From: an uncultured bacterium
Lineage (GTDB): Bacteria > Patescibacteriota > Minisyncoccia > UBA9983
Direction: 5' to 3'
DNA length: 38,567 bases
Assembly: GCA_913009575.1 (NCBI GenBank)
Contig: CAJVWH010000004.1
Location: 1 to 38,567, forward strand
Part shown: in pieces, positions 25,336-33,813 of the stretch
Position numbering within the stretch: the stretch's first letter is position 1
Layout: the number at the start of each line of letters is the position of its first letter
The notes under the pieces: generated by a model
Seen by the model: the letters and a program-made list of their open reading frames with translations, nothing else
Database searches by the model: none
Told to the model about the DNA's origin: nothing
Made by a program: the position numbers and the translations under genes

Positions 25336-25911
25336 TTATTCTACCGTTATCTGCCCTGTCGACCAAATAACTACAGTTTTCTGATCCCCGGAAGAGGATT
25401 TTATTTCTACTTCCGCATCGGAAAAATTTGAACCTTCCCCGACAAGAATAACAGTCGGATTCGGACGCAAAAAAATGACATCAAGACTGGATAAGCCACA
25501 TGCCCCCGGAGGGGAGGTTTTCGCATTTCCACATAAATTTGATATCTTGTCATTAGAGCCGATATGAAGTGTTTCTACCGCCTCTGATACTCCATCGTAA
25601 GAATTATTGGCGTTAACATCAGCAAATAATATGTATGAATCGGGAATACTGCTGTCAAAATGAATTCCATAACCCGGAAAAACTCCCACCCCCCCTCCAT
25701 ATTTTCTAACGGATGTTCCATAAACCTGCGCCTGACGCACAGATAAGGCAACCTCTTGGGCATCTCTCTTTAAACTCAATGTTGCTCTAAATCGCGGGTA
25801 ATTCGCAAAGAGCATCAAGGTAATCGTAAGAGCAATACTCATTGTCACCAAAAGTTCCACCAAACTAAAAGCGCCTTGGTGAATATTGTTTATATTTCTC
25901 GCGTATCTCAT
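25336..25911 (-). CDS. Prepilin-type minor pseudopilin, GspH/FimT-like
   Basis: The 191-residue protein has HQGA-FSLVELLVTMSIALTI as its prepilin signal and Glu5; the residue before the cleavage point is Ala rather than Gly. DAQEVALSVRQAQVYGTSVR matches the conserved helix of GspH/FimT pseudopilins. The remaining beta-rich domain has one cysteine pair. The start codon overlaps the DUF4430 gene stop by four bases. Confidence 0.85.
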   Translation of the reverse strand: MRYARNINNIHQGAFSLVELLVTMSIALTITLMLFANYPRFRATLSLKRDAQEVALSVRQAQVYGTSVRKYGGGVGVFPGYGIHFDSSIPDSYILFADVNANNSYDGVSEAVETLHIGSNDKISNLCGNAKTSPPGACGLSSLDVIFLRPNPTVILVGEGSNFSDAEVEIKSSSGDQKTVVIWSTGQITVE

Positions 25912-26291
25912 TCAAAACGAAAAGTTACTTTATCAGACGGTTTAACGAACGTGTCAAAAGGCGAAGATGGCTGTTTTTTTCCGTTCACGTAAAAAACCCA
26001 TTTCTTGCCCTGATACCCGTTATAATAACCGTCAATTTTCACGGGGACAAAATCATTGTTCGCTCTTAAATCTATTTTTACCACCGCCGCGGCTTGTTGA
26101 AGAAGATTCCATGCTCGTCTTTTGCCGGAGAAAGTAGTCTGAAGAACATTCTGTTTGTTATTGCCGTAATCTAAAATTAGGGTAACTTTATTCCAGTTAT
26201 GTTTAAAACTGCCACTAGCGGCGAGCAAAAAAAAGAAAGCTAGAACAAAAGCACCAATCAATACCTTTTTTTTAACCTTTTCCAATTTCAT
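25908..26291 (-). CDS. Exported DUF4430-type protein within the pilus operon
   Basis: The 127-residue protein has a signal/anchor helix (about 9-26) and a small extracellular beta domain. The end, DGYYNGYQGKKWVFYVNGKK followed by VKPSDKVTFRFE, matches the DUF4430 pattern (W-x-x-Y-V-N-G and a terminal DxVxxxY/F strand), a fold also found in the C-terminal domain of cobalamin carrier proteins. Its role is unknown. It lies between pilD (17-base gap) and the first pseudopilin (four-base overlap), so it may be a surface partner of the pilus. Confidence 0.7.
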   Translation of the reverse strand: MKLEKVKKKVLIGAFVLAFFFLLAASGSFKHNWNKVTLILDYGNNKQNVLQTTFSGKRRAWNLLQQAAAVVKIDLRANNDFVPVKIDGYYNGYQGKKWVFYVNGKKQPSSPFDTFVKPSDKVTFRFE

Positions 26292-26308
26292 ACCTTGTTT
26301 TTGTTAAA

Positions 26309-27151
26309 TTAAATAATGTGGATAATCACAATATTACCGACCCAAAAAGCAACTATTGACCCAAATGCTAAAAATGGACCAAATGCTATTTTACTTTTTA
26401 AATTATATCTCTTTTTTGCCAAAATTAACAATAGGATACCCACAAAGGCACCTGACCAGAAAGAAAAAAGGATTGCAGACAATCCCTTGGAAAAACCCAA
26501 GAGTAAGCCGATTCCCAAGGCAAGTTTAGCATCACCCAAACCCATAGCGCGTCCATGGGAAGCAAGCCACAGCAGACCAAAAAAACTGAAAAAAATAATT
26601 CCGGACAAAAGCCTGATTGGCAGCCCCGAGATACTGAATACTGAACGCCAAATTCCGGACAAACCCATATGGCTGGAGTCAAAAAACACCGCAAATGCGG
26701 AAAGAAAAATAAAAAGATAAACAAATTTGTCGGGAATAATTTGGTGCCTTATATCATAAACGGCGATTATAATCAGAACCGAAAAAATTGTCCAAAAGTA
26801 AACCAACCCAAGAACCAAAAATAAGGAGCCGGGGAATCTTAAGGTGTTATAATTCCCAATCCATAATTCGTGACTCCAAACGATGACAAAAATTAAACCT
26901 GTTAATAATTCCACCAACGGATATTGCCGGGAAATTTTGGACTTGCAGCCCCTGCATCTTCCTTTTTGCGCGAAAAAACTGGCTATCGGAATAAGTTCAT
27001 ACCACCTTAGTTTGCTTCCGCAGGCAAGGCAGGCGGAGTTGCCGTTTACAATAGATTTCCCCGTGTTGTAACGCAGAATTATCACATTCAAAAAACTGCC
27101 GATAATGGCTCCGAAAATAAATATAAAAATATAGATGGCTATTGGATTCAT
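26309..27151 (-). CDS. pilD: Prepilin peptidase / N-methyltransferase PilD
   Basis: PilD cuts and methylates prepilins in the membrane. The 280-residue protein has the GSFLNVIILR signature, the zinc-binding pairs C41/C44 (CLACG) and C66/C69 (CRGC), and the two catalytic aspartates in VYDIRHQIIPD (D133) and GLGDAKL (D207), with about eight membrane helices. The start MNPIAIY at 27151 is chosen because the upstream in-frame ATG lies beyond the hairpin that follows the pilin gene. It should process the pilin and the four pseudopilins encoded around it. Confidence 0.96.
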   Translation of the reverse strand: MNPIAIYIFIFIFGAIIGSFLNVIILRYNTGKSIVNGNSACLACGSKLRWYELIPIASFFAQKGRCRGCKSKISRQYPLVELLTGLIFVIVWSHELWIGNYNTLRFPGSLFLVLGLVYFWTIFSVLIIIAVYDIRHQIIPDKFVYLFIFLSAFAVFFDSSHMGLSGIWRSVFSISGLPIRLLSGIIFFSFFGLLWLASHGRAMGLGDAKLALGIGLLLGFSKGLSAILFSFWSGAFVGILLLILAKKRYNLKSKIAFGPFLAFGSIVAFWVGNIVIIHII

Positions 27152-27172
27152 TATACTCTCAATTATAACACA

Positions 27173-27203
27173 AACCCCCGCGCTATGCATAAGCGCGGGG
27201 GTT
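27173..27203. terminator. Hairpin between the major pilin gene and pilD
   Basis: Perfect 12-bp arms aacccccgcgct (27173..27184) and agcgcgggggtt (27192..27203) flank a seven-base loop. On the minus strand it lies 27 bases after the pilin stop and is followed by tttgtgtt, a weak T-tract. It probably stops or stabilises pilin mRNA so that pilin is made in excess over pilD and downstream genes. Confidence 0.75.
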
Positions 27204-27229
27204 GAACACGGAAAATTCAATCGGAAAAA

Positions 27230-27730
27230 CTAGGGTGTTATGTCGTAACATCCGTCATCCGTACCTGCCGCCGAACAATCAGCGCCTTGCCCGTTAAATC
27301 CAATGGTGCTATCAACATCTGAAGAAAGAGCGGCGTTTCCTCCGGTTCCGCTAAGGGTAGTGCCATTCTCTTCTAAATCGGCGCCCAGATGGTAAGAGGT
27401 GCATGGAGCGGTACTACATACCGCGGTTCCATTAGTTGACTGGTAAAAATATGTTTTACCTGCCAATGGATCGCTGGGAATAGCCGCGATATATCCGCTA
27501 GTTTTAAGCGCAGTAAGAGCAGCTATGTCTCCCGTTGGATATTGATTGTTTGATGAATCAAAATACATCTCCAAAGCCAGTTGAAGTTGTTTGATATCCG
27601 CCACTCTGCGCGCGTCTCTGCCTTTCTTTCTCGCGCTATTCAATGAAGCGAGAACGATTGAAGCGAGAATACCTATGATGGCAATCACAACCAAAAGCTC
27701 AATTAATGTAAAACCTTTATTTTTTCTCAT
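27230..27730 (-). CDS. pilA: Type IV major pilin
   Basis: The 166-residue prepilin has leader MRKNKG, then FTLIELLVVIAIIGILASIV with Glu5, and GRDARRVADIKQLQLALEMYF, which is typical of Gram-positive-like and Parcubacteria pilins. The globular part has two cysteine pairs (CSTAPC; C...C near the end), probably disulfides. It should be the main pilus subunit because it has the canonical signal, a separate upstream gap of 151 bases and a strong hairpin downstream. It ends with TAG, which shows TAG is a working stop in this genome. Confidence 0.9.
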   Translation of the reverse strand: MRKNKGFTLIELLVVIAIIGILASIVLASLNSARKKGRDARRVADIKQLQLALEMYFDSSNNQYPTGDIAALTALKTSGYIAAIPSDPLAGKTYFYQSTNGTAVCSTAPCTSYHLGADLEENGTTLSGTGGNAALSSDVDSTIGFNGQGADCSAAGTDDGCYDITP

Positions 27731-27788
27731 TTTTTTTATTGTGTGTTTAATAATTATCGACCGAATTTATAATAAATTATCTTGCTTA

Positions 27789-27817
27789 ATTATACCATTA
27801 TTTCAAATATTTCAAAA
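27789..27817 (-). promoter_or_regulatory. Possible pilA promoter
   Basis: TATAAT (27789..27794) on the minus strand with TTTTGA 17 bases above it. The -35 match is poor. It lies about 60 bases before the pilA ATG, in the only sizeable gap between pilC and pilA. Confidence 0.4.
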
Positions 27818-27881
27818 TCCCATAAAAATAAGTGTGGATATCTTCAAAAAATTAACAAACGCCGATTTCCCAAAAAATCTA

Positions 27882-28910
27882 TCAAATAGCTGAAGTGATA
27901 TTGTAAATCGGCCCAAGTATTGAAACAAGCAGAATACCCACTGCGAGACCCAAAGCAATAATCATCACTGGCTCAATCAAGCTTACTAAATTTTCCACCG
28001 AATTATCAACTTCCCTTTTATAAAAACCTGCCAGTGTTTTCAAGATAAAGCCCAATTTACCAGATTCCTCTCCAACTCTTATCATTTGGGAAACAAGCGG
28101 CGGAATTTCTTTATATCTTGAAAAAACCTCAGAAATAGGGACACCTCCTTTAACTGCTTCTAAAGAATCCTTGAGTATTTTTTCATAAATTCTATTTCCC
28201 ACAACATCAGCCGTTATTTCCAATGCTCTTACCACGGATACGCCGCTTGAAAGCAGTGTCTCAAGGTTATCGGTGACACGCGAAAGATAAAGTTTCTTAT
28301 AGAGCTTCCCGACATAAGGAAATGACAATTGAAGGCGGGATATGACTGATCTTCCGATTTCGGTGCGGGTGTAACGCCATAGAAAAATTATTCCCGCCAC
28401 CAAAGCCATTAAAAAGAAAATTCCATAAGACCGCAAAAACTCGCTTGTGCCAATCACAATTCTTGTATAAATCGGCAAGTCATGCCCGACATCCTTCAAA
28501 ATTTCGCTTAAGCGCGGGATAACAAAAACCATCATTAAAATCATTACGGAAAAAAAAGTAAAAATGACAAAGGCGGGATAATAAAGCGCATTTTTTGCTT
28601 TGGATGTCAACTCGTAAGACCTTTGGAGATAATCGGCAAGATAAGAAAAAACTTCATTCAATTTCCCCGACTCCTCGCCGGACCTGACCATATTCACATA
28701 AAATTTTGAAAAAACATCCGGATGTTTCGCCATTGCGGAAGACATGGGAATCCCCCCCTGAATATCAGCCAAAAGTTCGCTTAATTTCCTGCGCAAAAGA
28801 GGGTTTTCCGCTTCAAGAGCCAAAAGCTTTAAAGAATCCACAACAGGAACTTTTGCTTCAAAAAGGGTGGACAATTGCCTTGAAAGTATGACCACATCAC
28901 GCGCGCTCAC
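27882..28910 (-). CDS. pilC: Type IV pilus inner-membrane platform protein PilC, 5' part interrupted
   Basis: PilC/GspF anchors the pilus motor. The frame from a GTG at 28910 gives 342 residues with both T2SF domains: VVILSRQLSTLFEAKVPVV and MVRSGEESGKLNEVF, then LSRVTDNLETLLSSGVSVV and MIRVGEESGKL, and three membrane helices. PilC proteins usually have about 400 residues. The missing N-terminal 60 codons are found immediately upstream in the same frame but contain two TAG codons. The GTG has only a weak ribosome site, so translation may begin there, by readthrough, or not at all. Confidence 0.85.
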   Translation of the reverse strand: MSARDVVILSRQLSTLFEAKVPVVDSLKLLALEAENPLLRRKLSELLADIQGGIPMSSAMAKHPDVFSKFYVNMVRSGEESGKLNEVFSYLADYLQRSYELTSKAKNALYYPAFVIFTFFSVMILMMVFVIPRLSEILKDVGHDLPIYTRIVIGTSEFLRSYGIFFLMALVAGIIFLWRYTRTEIGRSVISRLQLSFPYVGKLYKKLYLSRVTDNLETLLSSGVSVVRALEITADVVGNRIYEKILKDSLEAVKGGVPISEVFSRYKEIPPLVSQMIRVGEESGKLGFILKTLAGFYKREVDNSVENLVSLIEPVMIIALGLAVGILLVSILGPIYNITSAI

Positions 28911-29090
28911 TCTTTCAAAAAATTTGATATCTTTTCCCTAACAATGCTCCGTCTTTACGGAAGCATCAATGGAATTATTTATCTAATTTCTTCTTTGCAG
29001 AGAAGAAATTGCAATTTCAACATTGGCCGCTTCAATACTGCCCGATTGTTTTTCCCCTTCTAATGTTGTGGCTTCGTATTTATATAACAT
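28911..29090 (-). pseudogene. PilC N-terminal segment with two in-frame amber codons
   Basis: From ATG 29090 the minus strand encodes MLYKYEATTLEGEKQSGSIE and continues to SLQRRN, the usual PilC start, then TAG at 28983..28985 (codon 36), fourteen codons, TAG at 28938..28940 (codon 51), and GKDIKFFERV running straight into the main pilC frame at codon 61. The spacing matches homologues I recall, with the first TAG at a usual Leu. The 12-base gap from the pilT stop to ATG 29090 is normal operon spacing, so this was the original start. Confidence 0.8.
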
Positions 29091-29102
29091 ATCAATAAAT
29101 TA

Positions 29103-30167
29103 TTATATCAATCCTTCCAATCCCTTTGAGTTTAAGGAATAATTATAAGCGTTATCGGCTGAAATTTCTCCCTCTCGGACTAAATCCGCCAAAGAGCGAT
29201 TCAAGCTCACCATTCCCAACTCAAGACTGGTTTCAATAACAATATCAATTTCATGGGTGCGATTCTCGCGAATGAGATTTTTGACAGCCGGAGTGGCAAT
29301 AAGTAATTCATAAGCGGGAATAAGCCCTCCGGAAATGCGAGGCAGCAAACGCTGGGAAAATACACCAACCAAGGCGTTTGAAAGTTGGAGGCGGATTTGG
29401 TTTTGTCTGTCTGTCGGGAAAGAATCAATAATTCTGTCTATGGTTTGGGCGGCATCATTCGTGTGAAGCGAAGAGAATATCAAATGGCCTGTTTCGGCGG
29501 CGGTAACCGCCGCCGATATCGTTTCCGTGTCTCTCATCTCCCCCAACATGGCAACATTCACATCCTCCCTAAACATTGAGCGCAAAGCGTTTTTAAAATC
29601 GTTTGTGTCAATTTTTACTTCTCTCTGGTCAATTATTGATTTATCTTGCGCGAAAATATGCTCAATCGGATCTTCAATAGTGAGTATGTGCTCCGCTCTT
29701 GAATGGTTTATAAAATCAATCATAGAAGCCATGGTAGTTGATTTGCCATGTCCAATGGGACCGACAATAAGGAAAAAACCTTGTTCTTTATTGGCAAAAT
29801 CCGTAAGCACTTCGGGAAGATTCAGTTCCTTAAAAGTCATTATTTTCACCGGAATAAAACGCAAGGCCGCGCCCAAAAAACCGCGTTGATAAAAAGCGTT
29901 TACGCGCAGCCTTGTTTTGTCGCCCAAGACATAGGAAAAATCAATCTCCTTATCGTTTAATAGTTTTCTGCGTTGTTCCTCGTTCAACATGGCAAAAACC
30001 AATCCCTCGGTATCTTCAGGGGAAAGAATTGGATTTTTTACCAAAGGAATCAGCGAACCGGCAATTCTAATGGTGGGATGCCTGGCAACAGTGAAATGCA
30101 GGTCGGAAGCATCCTCCTTCACCGCCGCCATGATTAAATTTGACAATTGTTTTTTGTAATCATCCAT
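29103..30167 (-). CDS. pilT: Type IV pilus retraction ATPase PilT
   Basis: PilT is the hexameric ATPase that depolymerises the pilus and drives twitching and DNA uptake. The 354-residue protein has the PAS-like N-domain (DLHFTVARHPTIRIAG), Walker A at residues 136-144 (GPIGHGKST), Asp box ILTIEDPIEH, Walker B AMLGEMRD and His box SSLHTNDA. The Walker A has I and H where the family usually has T and S. It lacks the PilB N-terminal extension, which separates the two motors. It precedes pilC by 12 bases to the original start. Confidence 0.96.
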   Translation of the reverse strand: MDDYKKQLSNLIMAAVKEDASDLHFTVARHPTIRIAGSLIPLVKNPILSPEDTEGLVFAMLNEEQRRKLLNDKEIDFSYVLGDKTRLRVNAFYQRGFLGAALRFIPVKIMTFKELNLPEVLTDFANKEQGFFLIVGPIGHGKSTTMASMIDFINHSRAEHILTIEDPIEHIFAQDKSIIDQREVKIDTNDFKNALRSMFREDVNVAMLGEMRDTETISAAVTAAETGHLIFSSLHTNDAAQTIDRIIDSFPTDRQNQIRLQLSNALVGVFSQRLLPRISGGLIPAYELLIATPAVKNLIRENRTHEIDIVIETSLELGMVSLNRSLADLVREGEISADNAYNYSLNSKGLEGLI

Positions 30168-30185
30168 AAAAATATAAACAAACTC

Positions 30186-30566
30186 CTACTTTTTCTCTTT
30201 CAATAAATTAATAATTTTATTAACGACCTCGGAGGGGGTAAAAAACGCCTTCACAATATAATCATGCACCCCCATTTTCAATCCTTTCCTAATGTCTTCT
30301 TTTTGCCCCAAATTTGACAAGATAACCAATTTGCTTTTTTCTGCCAAATGTTCTTTTTTTAAATTTTCCAAAAAACCAAAGCCGTCCATATTGGGCATTA
30401 TCAAATCAAAAATGATGATGTCCGGCCTAAGACCGTTTCTTATTTTTTCCAAGGCGTTAACGCCGCCAAAAGCAATCTCAACATCAAAATCGGACTGCTG
30501 GAATTTCAACGAATACATATCCAAAAGAAATTCATCATCATCTATTATCAAAATGGAATATTTCAT
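30186..30566 (-). CDS. CheY-like single-domain response regulator
   Basis: The 126-residue receiver domain has the acidic pocket IIDDDE (residues 7-12), the phosphorylated Asp at D54 (IIFDLIMPNMDG), the Ser in VILSNLG and Lys in YIVKA, so it should accept phosphate. There is no output domain. It lies between pilB and pilT in the same direction, like PilG/PilH-type regulators of pilus motors. No histidine kinase is encoded in the window. Confidence 0.92.
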   Translation of the reverse strand: MKYSILIIDDDEFLLDMYSLKFQQSDFDVEIAFGGVNALEKIRNGLRPDIIIFDLIMPNMDGFGFLENLKKEHLAEKSKLVILSNLGQKEDIRKGLKMGVHDYIVKAFFTPSEVVNKIINLLKEKK

Positions 30567-30630
30567 AATTTCTACCGCAAATTTTTAATTGAATATAATC
30601 ATCTTCCTGAATCATACTGCGTCATTGTAA

Positions 30631-32337
30631 TTATAACCTATCAAGCTCTTCCAAGCCAATGGTTCCCTCAAAAACCTTTAATAAAGCGTTTTCTTTCATG
30701 GTAAGCATCTCTTGCCGACGTGCTTCTTTAAATATTTCCGGTTCAACCGGACTTGATAAAATTATATTCTCAAGTTGGGAACTCTTTGCTAAAACCTCAA
30801 ACACTCCCGCTCTTCCTTTCGCACCCTGCGGGCAAACACTTGAGGGGATGCCTTGATAAATATTGTCGGGAATTTTGATGTCTTTTCTTATTGAGGGAGG
30901 TATTTCAGAAATTTCTTTCTCAATTCTCTCTTTTGCAATTCCCATAAGAGGTATCTTTTTCCGCGAATCTGGACAAAGGGTTCTGACTAACCGCTGGCCT
31001 ATTGCCAAAACCAACGTTGGGGCGATTAAAAAAGGATCCACCCCCATATCCACCAAACGCGGAATAACTCCTATCGCGTTATTCGTGTGTAATGTTGAAA
31101 ACACGAGATGTCCGGTGAGGGCGGCTTGAATCGCCAAGGATGCAGTTTCTTTGTCGCGTATCTCTCCAACCATAATCATATCCGGATCTTGGCGTAAAAT
31201 AGAACGGAGTCCATTCGCAAAATCATATCCTATTTCCGGCATCACTTGAGATTGGCTTATTCCCTCAATGGTATATTCAATCGGGTCCTCCAAGCTGATA
31301 ACATTGTTTTTCTCTCTATCAAGTTCCTGAAGCATGGAATACAGGGTTGTCGTTTTTCCCGAACCTGTCGGACCCGTAAGAAGTATTAATCCATAAGGAT
31401 TTTTTAGGCCGGCCTTAACTATTTTCAAACTGTGGCCGGACAAACCCACTTCTTCCAAGGTCTTAATATTTTTTTCCTGGTCAAGAATCCGAATAACCAC
31501 TTTTTCCCCGAAAAAAGTGGGGAAAGTGGAAACTCTAAAATCAATTGACCTATTCTCTATGCGGGCTTCAAAATGGCCGTCTTGAGGCTTGCGCTTCTCA
31601 TCAAGCTTCATGTCAGTCAAAATTTTTATTCTAGAAACAATCGCCTCGTGCACATTCAACGGGAGCATTAAACTGGTATAAAGAATGCCGTCAACCCTAA
31701 AACGCACTTTCAATTTGTCCTTAAGCGGCTCTATATGGATATCAGAAGCCCCCCCGACAACAGCGTGCCTTAATATCACTGCAACCATTTTGGTGACAGG
31801 CGCGTCTTCTACAAATTTTGAACCGGTCTTAACCGTGTCTTCCGGAGTTATTTCTTTTTCTGTCTCTAATAATGCCGATTCAAGTTCTCCCAAAACCTTA
31901 GTTGCTTCGCCGCTCAAACCTTTATACTCATCTATTACGGAATTAAAATCCTCCTCGGAAATCAAAAGGACTTTGAGGGGAAAATTTAATTTGGAAACTA
32001 TAAATTGTAAAGCTTCTCTGGCCTCAATGTCTTCAGGGTCAACCATACCCATTTCCAAAATTCCTCCTTCAAATCCCAAGGGCACGAATTTATAATGTCT
32101 AGCCGCCTCTTCAGGGATTTGTTTTAATGCTTCAAAAGGAATTTTTTTTTCTGAAAGACTTTTAAAAGGTACGCCAATCGCTTCTGATTTCGCTTTAATA
32201 ATTTCATCTCCCGAAATCCCTTGCGCCTTAAGCAATTTTTCCAGGGATATTTTCCTTTCTCTGGAAAGATTGATGAGTTTAGATAATTCCTCGGAATTGA
32301 TAATCTTTTTTTCTATTAAAATATCTGTAAATTGCAT
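30631..32337 (-). CDS. pilB: Type IV pilus extension ATPase PilB (GspE family)
   Basis: PilB powers pilus polymerisation. The 568-residue protein has an N-terminal T2SSE_N/MshEN-like domain (about 1-150), the N2 domain with GGASDIHIEPL, Walker A GPTGSGKT (322-329), Asp box ISLEDPIEYTIEGI, Walker B DMIMVGEIRD and His box STLHTNNA. In the zinc-binding region the usual two CxxC pairs are degraded to CPDS (C455) and SSVC (about 497), so tetracysteine zinc binding is lost. It is preceded by the PilMNOP-like genes and followed by the receiver gene. Confidence 0.95.
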   Translation of the reverse strand: MQFTDILIEKKIINSEELSKLINLSRERKISLEKLLKAQGISGDEIIKAKSEAIGVPFKSLSEKKIPFEALKQIPEEAARHYKFVPLGFEGGILEMGMVDPEDIEAREALQFIVSKLNFPLKVLLISEEDFNSVIDEYKGLSGEATKVLGELESALLETEKEITPEDTVKTGSKFVEDAPVTKMVAVILRHAVVGGASDIHIEPLKDKLKVRFRVDGILYTSLMLPLNVHEAIVSRIKILTDMKLDEKRKPQDGHFEARIENRSIDFRVSTFPTFFGEKVVIRILDQEKNIKTLEEVGLSGHSLKIVKAGLKNPYGLILLTGPTGSGKTTTLYSMLQELDREKNNVISLEDPIEYTIEGISQSQVMPEIGYDFANGLRSILRQDPDMIMVGEIRDKETASLAIQAALTGHLVFSTLHTNNAIGVIPRLVDMGVDPFLIAPTLVLAIGQRLVRTLCPDSRKKIPLMGIAKERIEKEISEIPPSIRKDIKIPDNIYQGIPSSVCPQGAKGRAGVFEVLAKSSQLENIILSSPVEPEIFKEARRQEMLTMKENALLKVFEGTIGLEELDRL

Positions 32338-32354
32338 ATTCCAATAACTAATAA

Positions 32355-32684
32355 TTAATTGTTTGGCATTGGTTGTTTGCTTATAGGTAAAAACGGGTTT
32401 GGACGACCACTTTCCTCGGGAACCAGTTCTGAAGAAAAATCATTCAGGCTTTTAAAGATCTTACTGTTGAAAAAATCAGTGTCTAGTTTGATAAATTTCA
32501 AATTCATCAAAATTTTTAACAATTTTTCTTCACTGGAAGAAAAAGAAAAAGTGGTGGAATTATTTCCAGAATTCACCGTTACAATCTTTGAAGCGGTTTT
32601 TTGCTTCGCAAAATACATTTCAAAAATGAAAACAGAAACTATGATGGCAAGAATTATCAATAAAATTTTTGTTTTTTTAGACAT
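32355..32684 (-). CDS. Small pilus-assembly protein, PilP-like by position
   Basis: The 109-residue protein starts MSKKTK and has one membrane helix (about 6-24), a Ser/Thr-rich linker and a C-terminal tail ending in GRPNPFLPISKQPMPNN. The GRPNPF(L) motif is a recurrent ending in PilP-type partners of PilO. It overlaps none of its neighbours and lies between pilO and pilB. The assignment rests on position and this motif, not on a full domain match. The start at 32684 avoids a 13-base overlap with pilO. Confidence 0.6.
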   Translation of the reverse strand: MSKKTKILLIILAIIVSVFIFEMYFAKQKTASKIVTVNSGNNSTTFSFSSSEEKLLKILMNLKFIKLDTDFFNSKIFKSLNDFSSELVPEESGRPNPFLPISKQPMPNN

Positions 32685-32686
32685 AA

Positions 32687-33226
32687 TTATTCTTTCCAAT
32701 AAGTTAACGCGTCAATATTAAACTCATACGAATCGCTATCACCGACATTAAAATCTATTTGATTGACATCAATCAAAGTTAAATTTTTTTCCAAATCGCC
32801 CAGAAATGAAACAAATGAGGCGTAAGGACCTATTAAAGTCATTCTCAAAATGCTTTTATCAAATTTTTTCTCCTTCTTTCCGAATGAAGCATTGAGGTTT
32901 CCCTTTAATTTTTGAGCATTTATATCCTTAAGCACAAGGCCGTATCTTTTTGCAATGTTATTTATTTCAATAAAAATCCTGGTGGACTGCTCTTTGGGAG
33001 GCAAAATTTTGTCCAAGCGGTTGATGTCATTTTCGTTGACGGAATTATATTCAGACAATAACTTATCTTTGGTCGCCTGAAGTTCCTTGGATTTGGCAAG
33101 CACACTATTAAAAGACCCCTCCCGAAGATTAAGAGATTTAATTTCATTAAAAACGGGAATTGTCCAGACGAAGAAAATCATTACCGCCGCCGCAAGAAAA
33201 ATTGAAATTATGATAATACGTATCAT
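32687..33226 (-). CDS. pilO: Type IV pilus alignment protein PilO-like
   Basis: The 179-residue protein has one N-terminal membrane helix (about 3-25), a coiled-coil segment (about 30-75, KSKELQATKDKLLSEYNS) and a ferredoxin-like beta domain with LRMTLIGPYASFVSFLGDLE, which is the PilO core. PilO pairs with PilN and PilP to link PilM to the pilus machine. It starts five bases after pilN ends. Confidence 0.85.
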   Translation of the reverse strand: MIRIIIISIFLAAAVMIFFVWTIPVFNEIKSLNLREGSFNSVLAKSKELQATKDKLLSEYNSVNENDINRLDKILPPKEQSTRIFIEINNIAKRYGLVLKDINAQKLKGNLNASFGKKEKKFDKSILRMTLIGPYASFVSFLGDLEKNLTLIDVNQIDFNVGDSDSYEFNIDALTYWKE

Positions 33227-33231
33227 TAAAA

Positions 33232-33795
33232 TTATTTTACGCCATACTTAATAAAATCCGGTTCTAAAACAAGATGGATATTAAAATTAATCATACCCCC
33301 GTCTTTCAAGGAAATCTCGGAAACTGAAACATTTTTTACGTTTTTGCTGTCTTGAAAACTTTCCGACTGCAAGGCGAGAGAAGAATAACTTTTAGCCATT
33401 CCTCTCATGGAAACCTCCGGCTCCTTGTCCTTTAAAAATTTATAACTAAAACTGGAAAATCTTACATTTTTTAAAGTTTTTTCTTCAAGAAATCTGAAAA
33501 TCTTGCTGGGGGACTTATGTTGCCCCAACAAAACTTTTACCACGTCAATTCTTTTGGAAAGGTCGTTCAATTTTACAATAAGTGACGGGTCAAAAGCGCT
33601 TTGTACCCTTTTAAAAGATTCGGACAAGGAACTAGCACGTTTTTCAAGTGTGTTTTTATAGAAATAGGCACCTGCTAAAACCAAAGCTGAAATAAAAAAC
33701 AAAGCGACGGCAACCCCTAAAAACAGTCCGATACTCCTTCGCCTGTAAACGGGCTTGGAAAAGCTTTTTTTGGGAATAAACGATGTTGTTTCCAT
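33232..33795 (-). CDS. pilN: Type IV pilus alignment protein PilN-like
   Basis: The 187-residue protein has a basic cytoplasmic N-terminus (METTSFIPKKSFSKPVYRRR), one membrane helix (about 22-46) and a periplasm-side coiled coil and beta domain. The short N-terminal tail probably contacts PilM, as in other bacteria, where the PilN tail inserts in PilM. It starts 18 bases after pilM. It lacks the usual INLLP motif of PilN, so the call leans on order and topology. Confidence 0.75.
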   Translation of the reverse strand: METTSFIPKKSFSKPVYRRRSIGLFLGVAVALFFISALVLAGAYFYKNTLEKRASSLSESFKRVQSAFDPSLIVKLNDLSKRIDVVKVLLGQHKSPSKIFRFLEEKTLKNVRFSSFSYKFLKDKEPEVSMRGMAKSYSSLALQSESFQDSKNVKNVSVSEISLKDGGMINFNIHLVLEPDFIKYGVK

Positions 33796-33813
33796 TGTTT
33801 TTTATTTTGTTAT

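Noticed and set aside
28938-28985. Reassignment of TAG to an amino acid, suggested by pilC
   Set aside because: TAG ends several sound genes here (pilA, the binding protein at 8746, small genes at 3526 and 4096), so a general reassignment does not fit. Local readthrough remains open.
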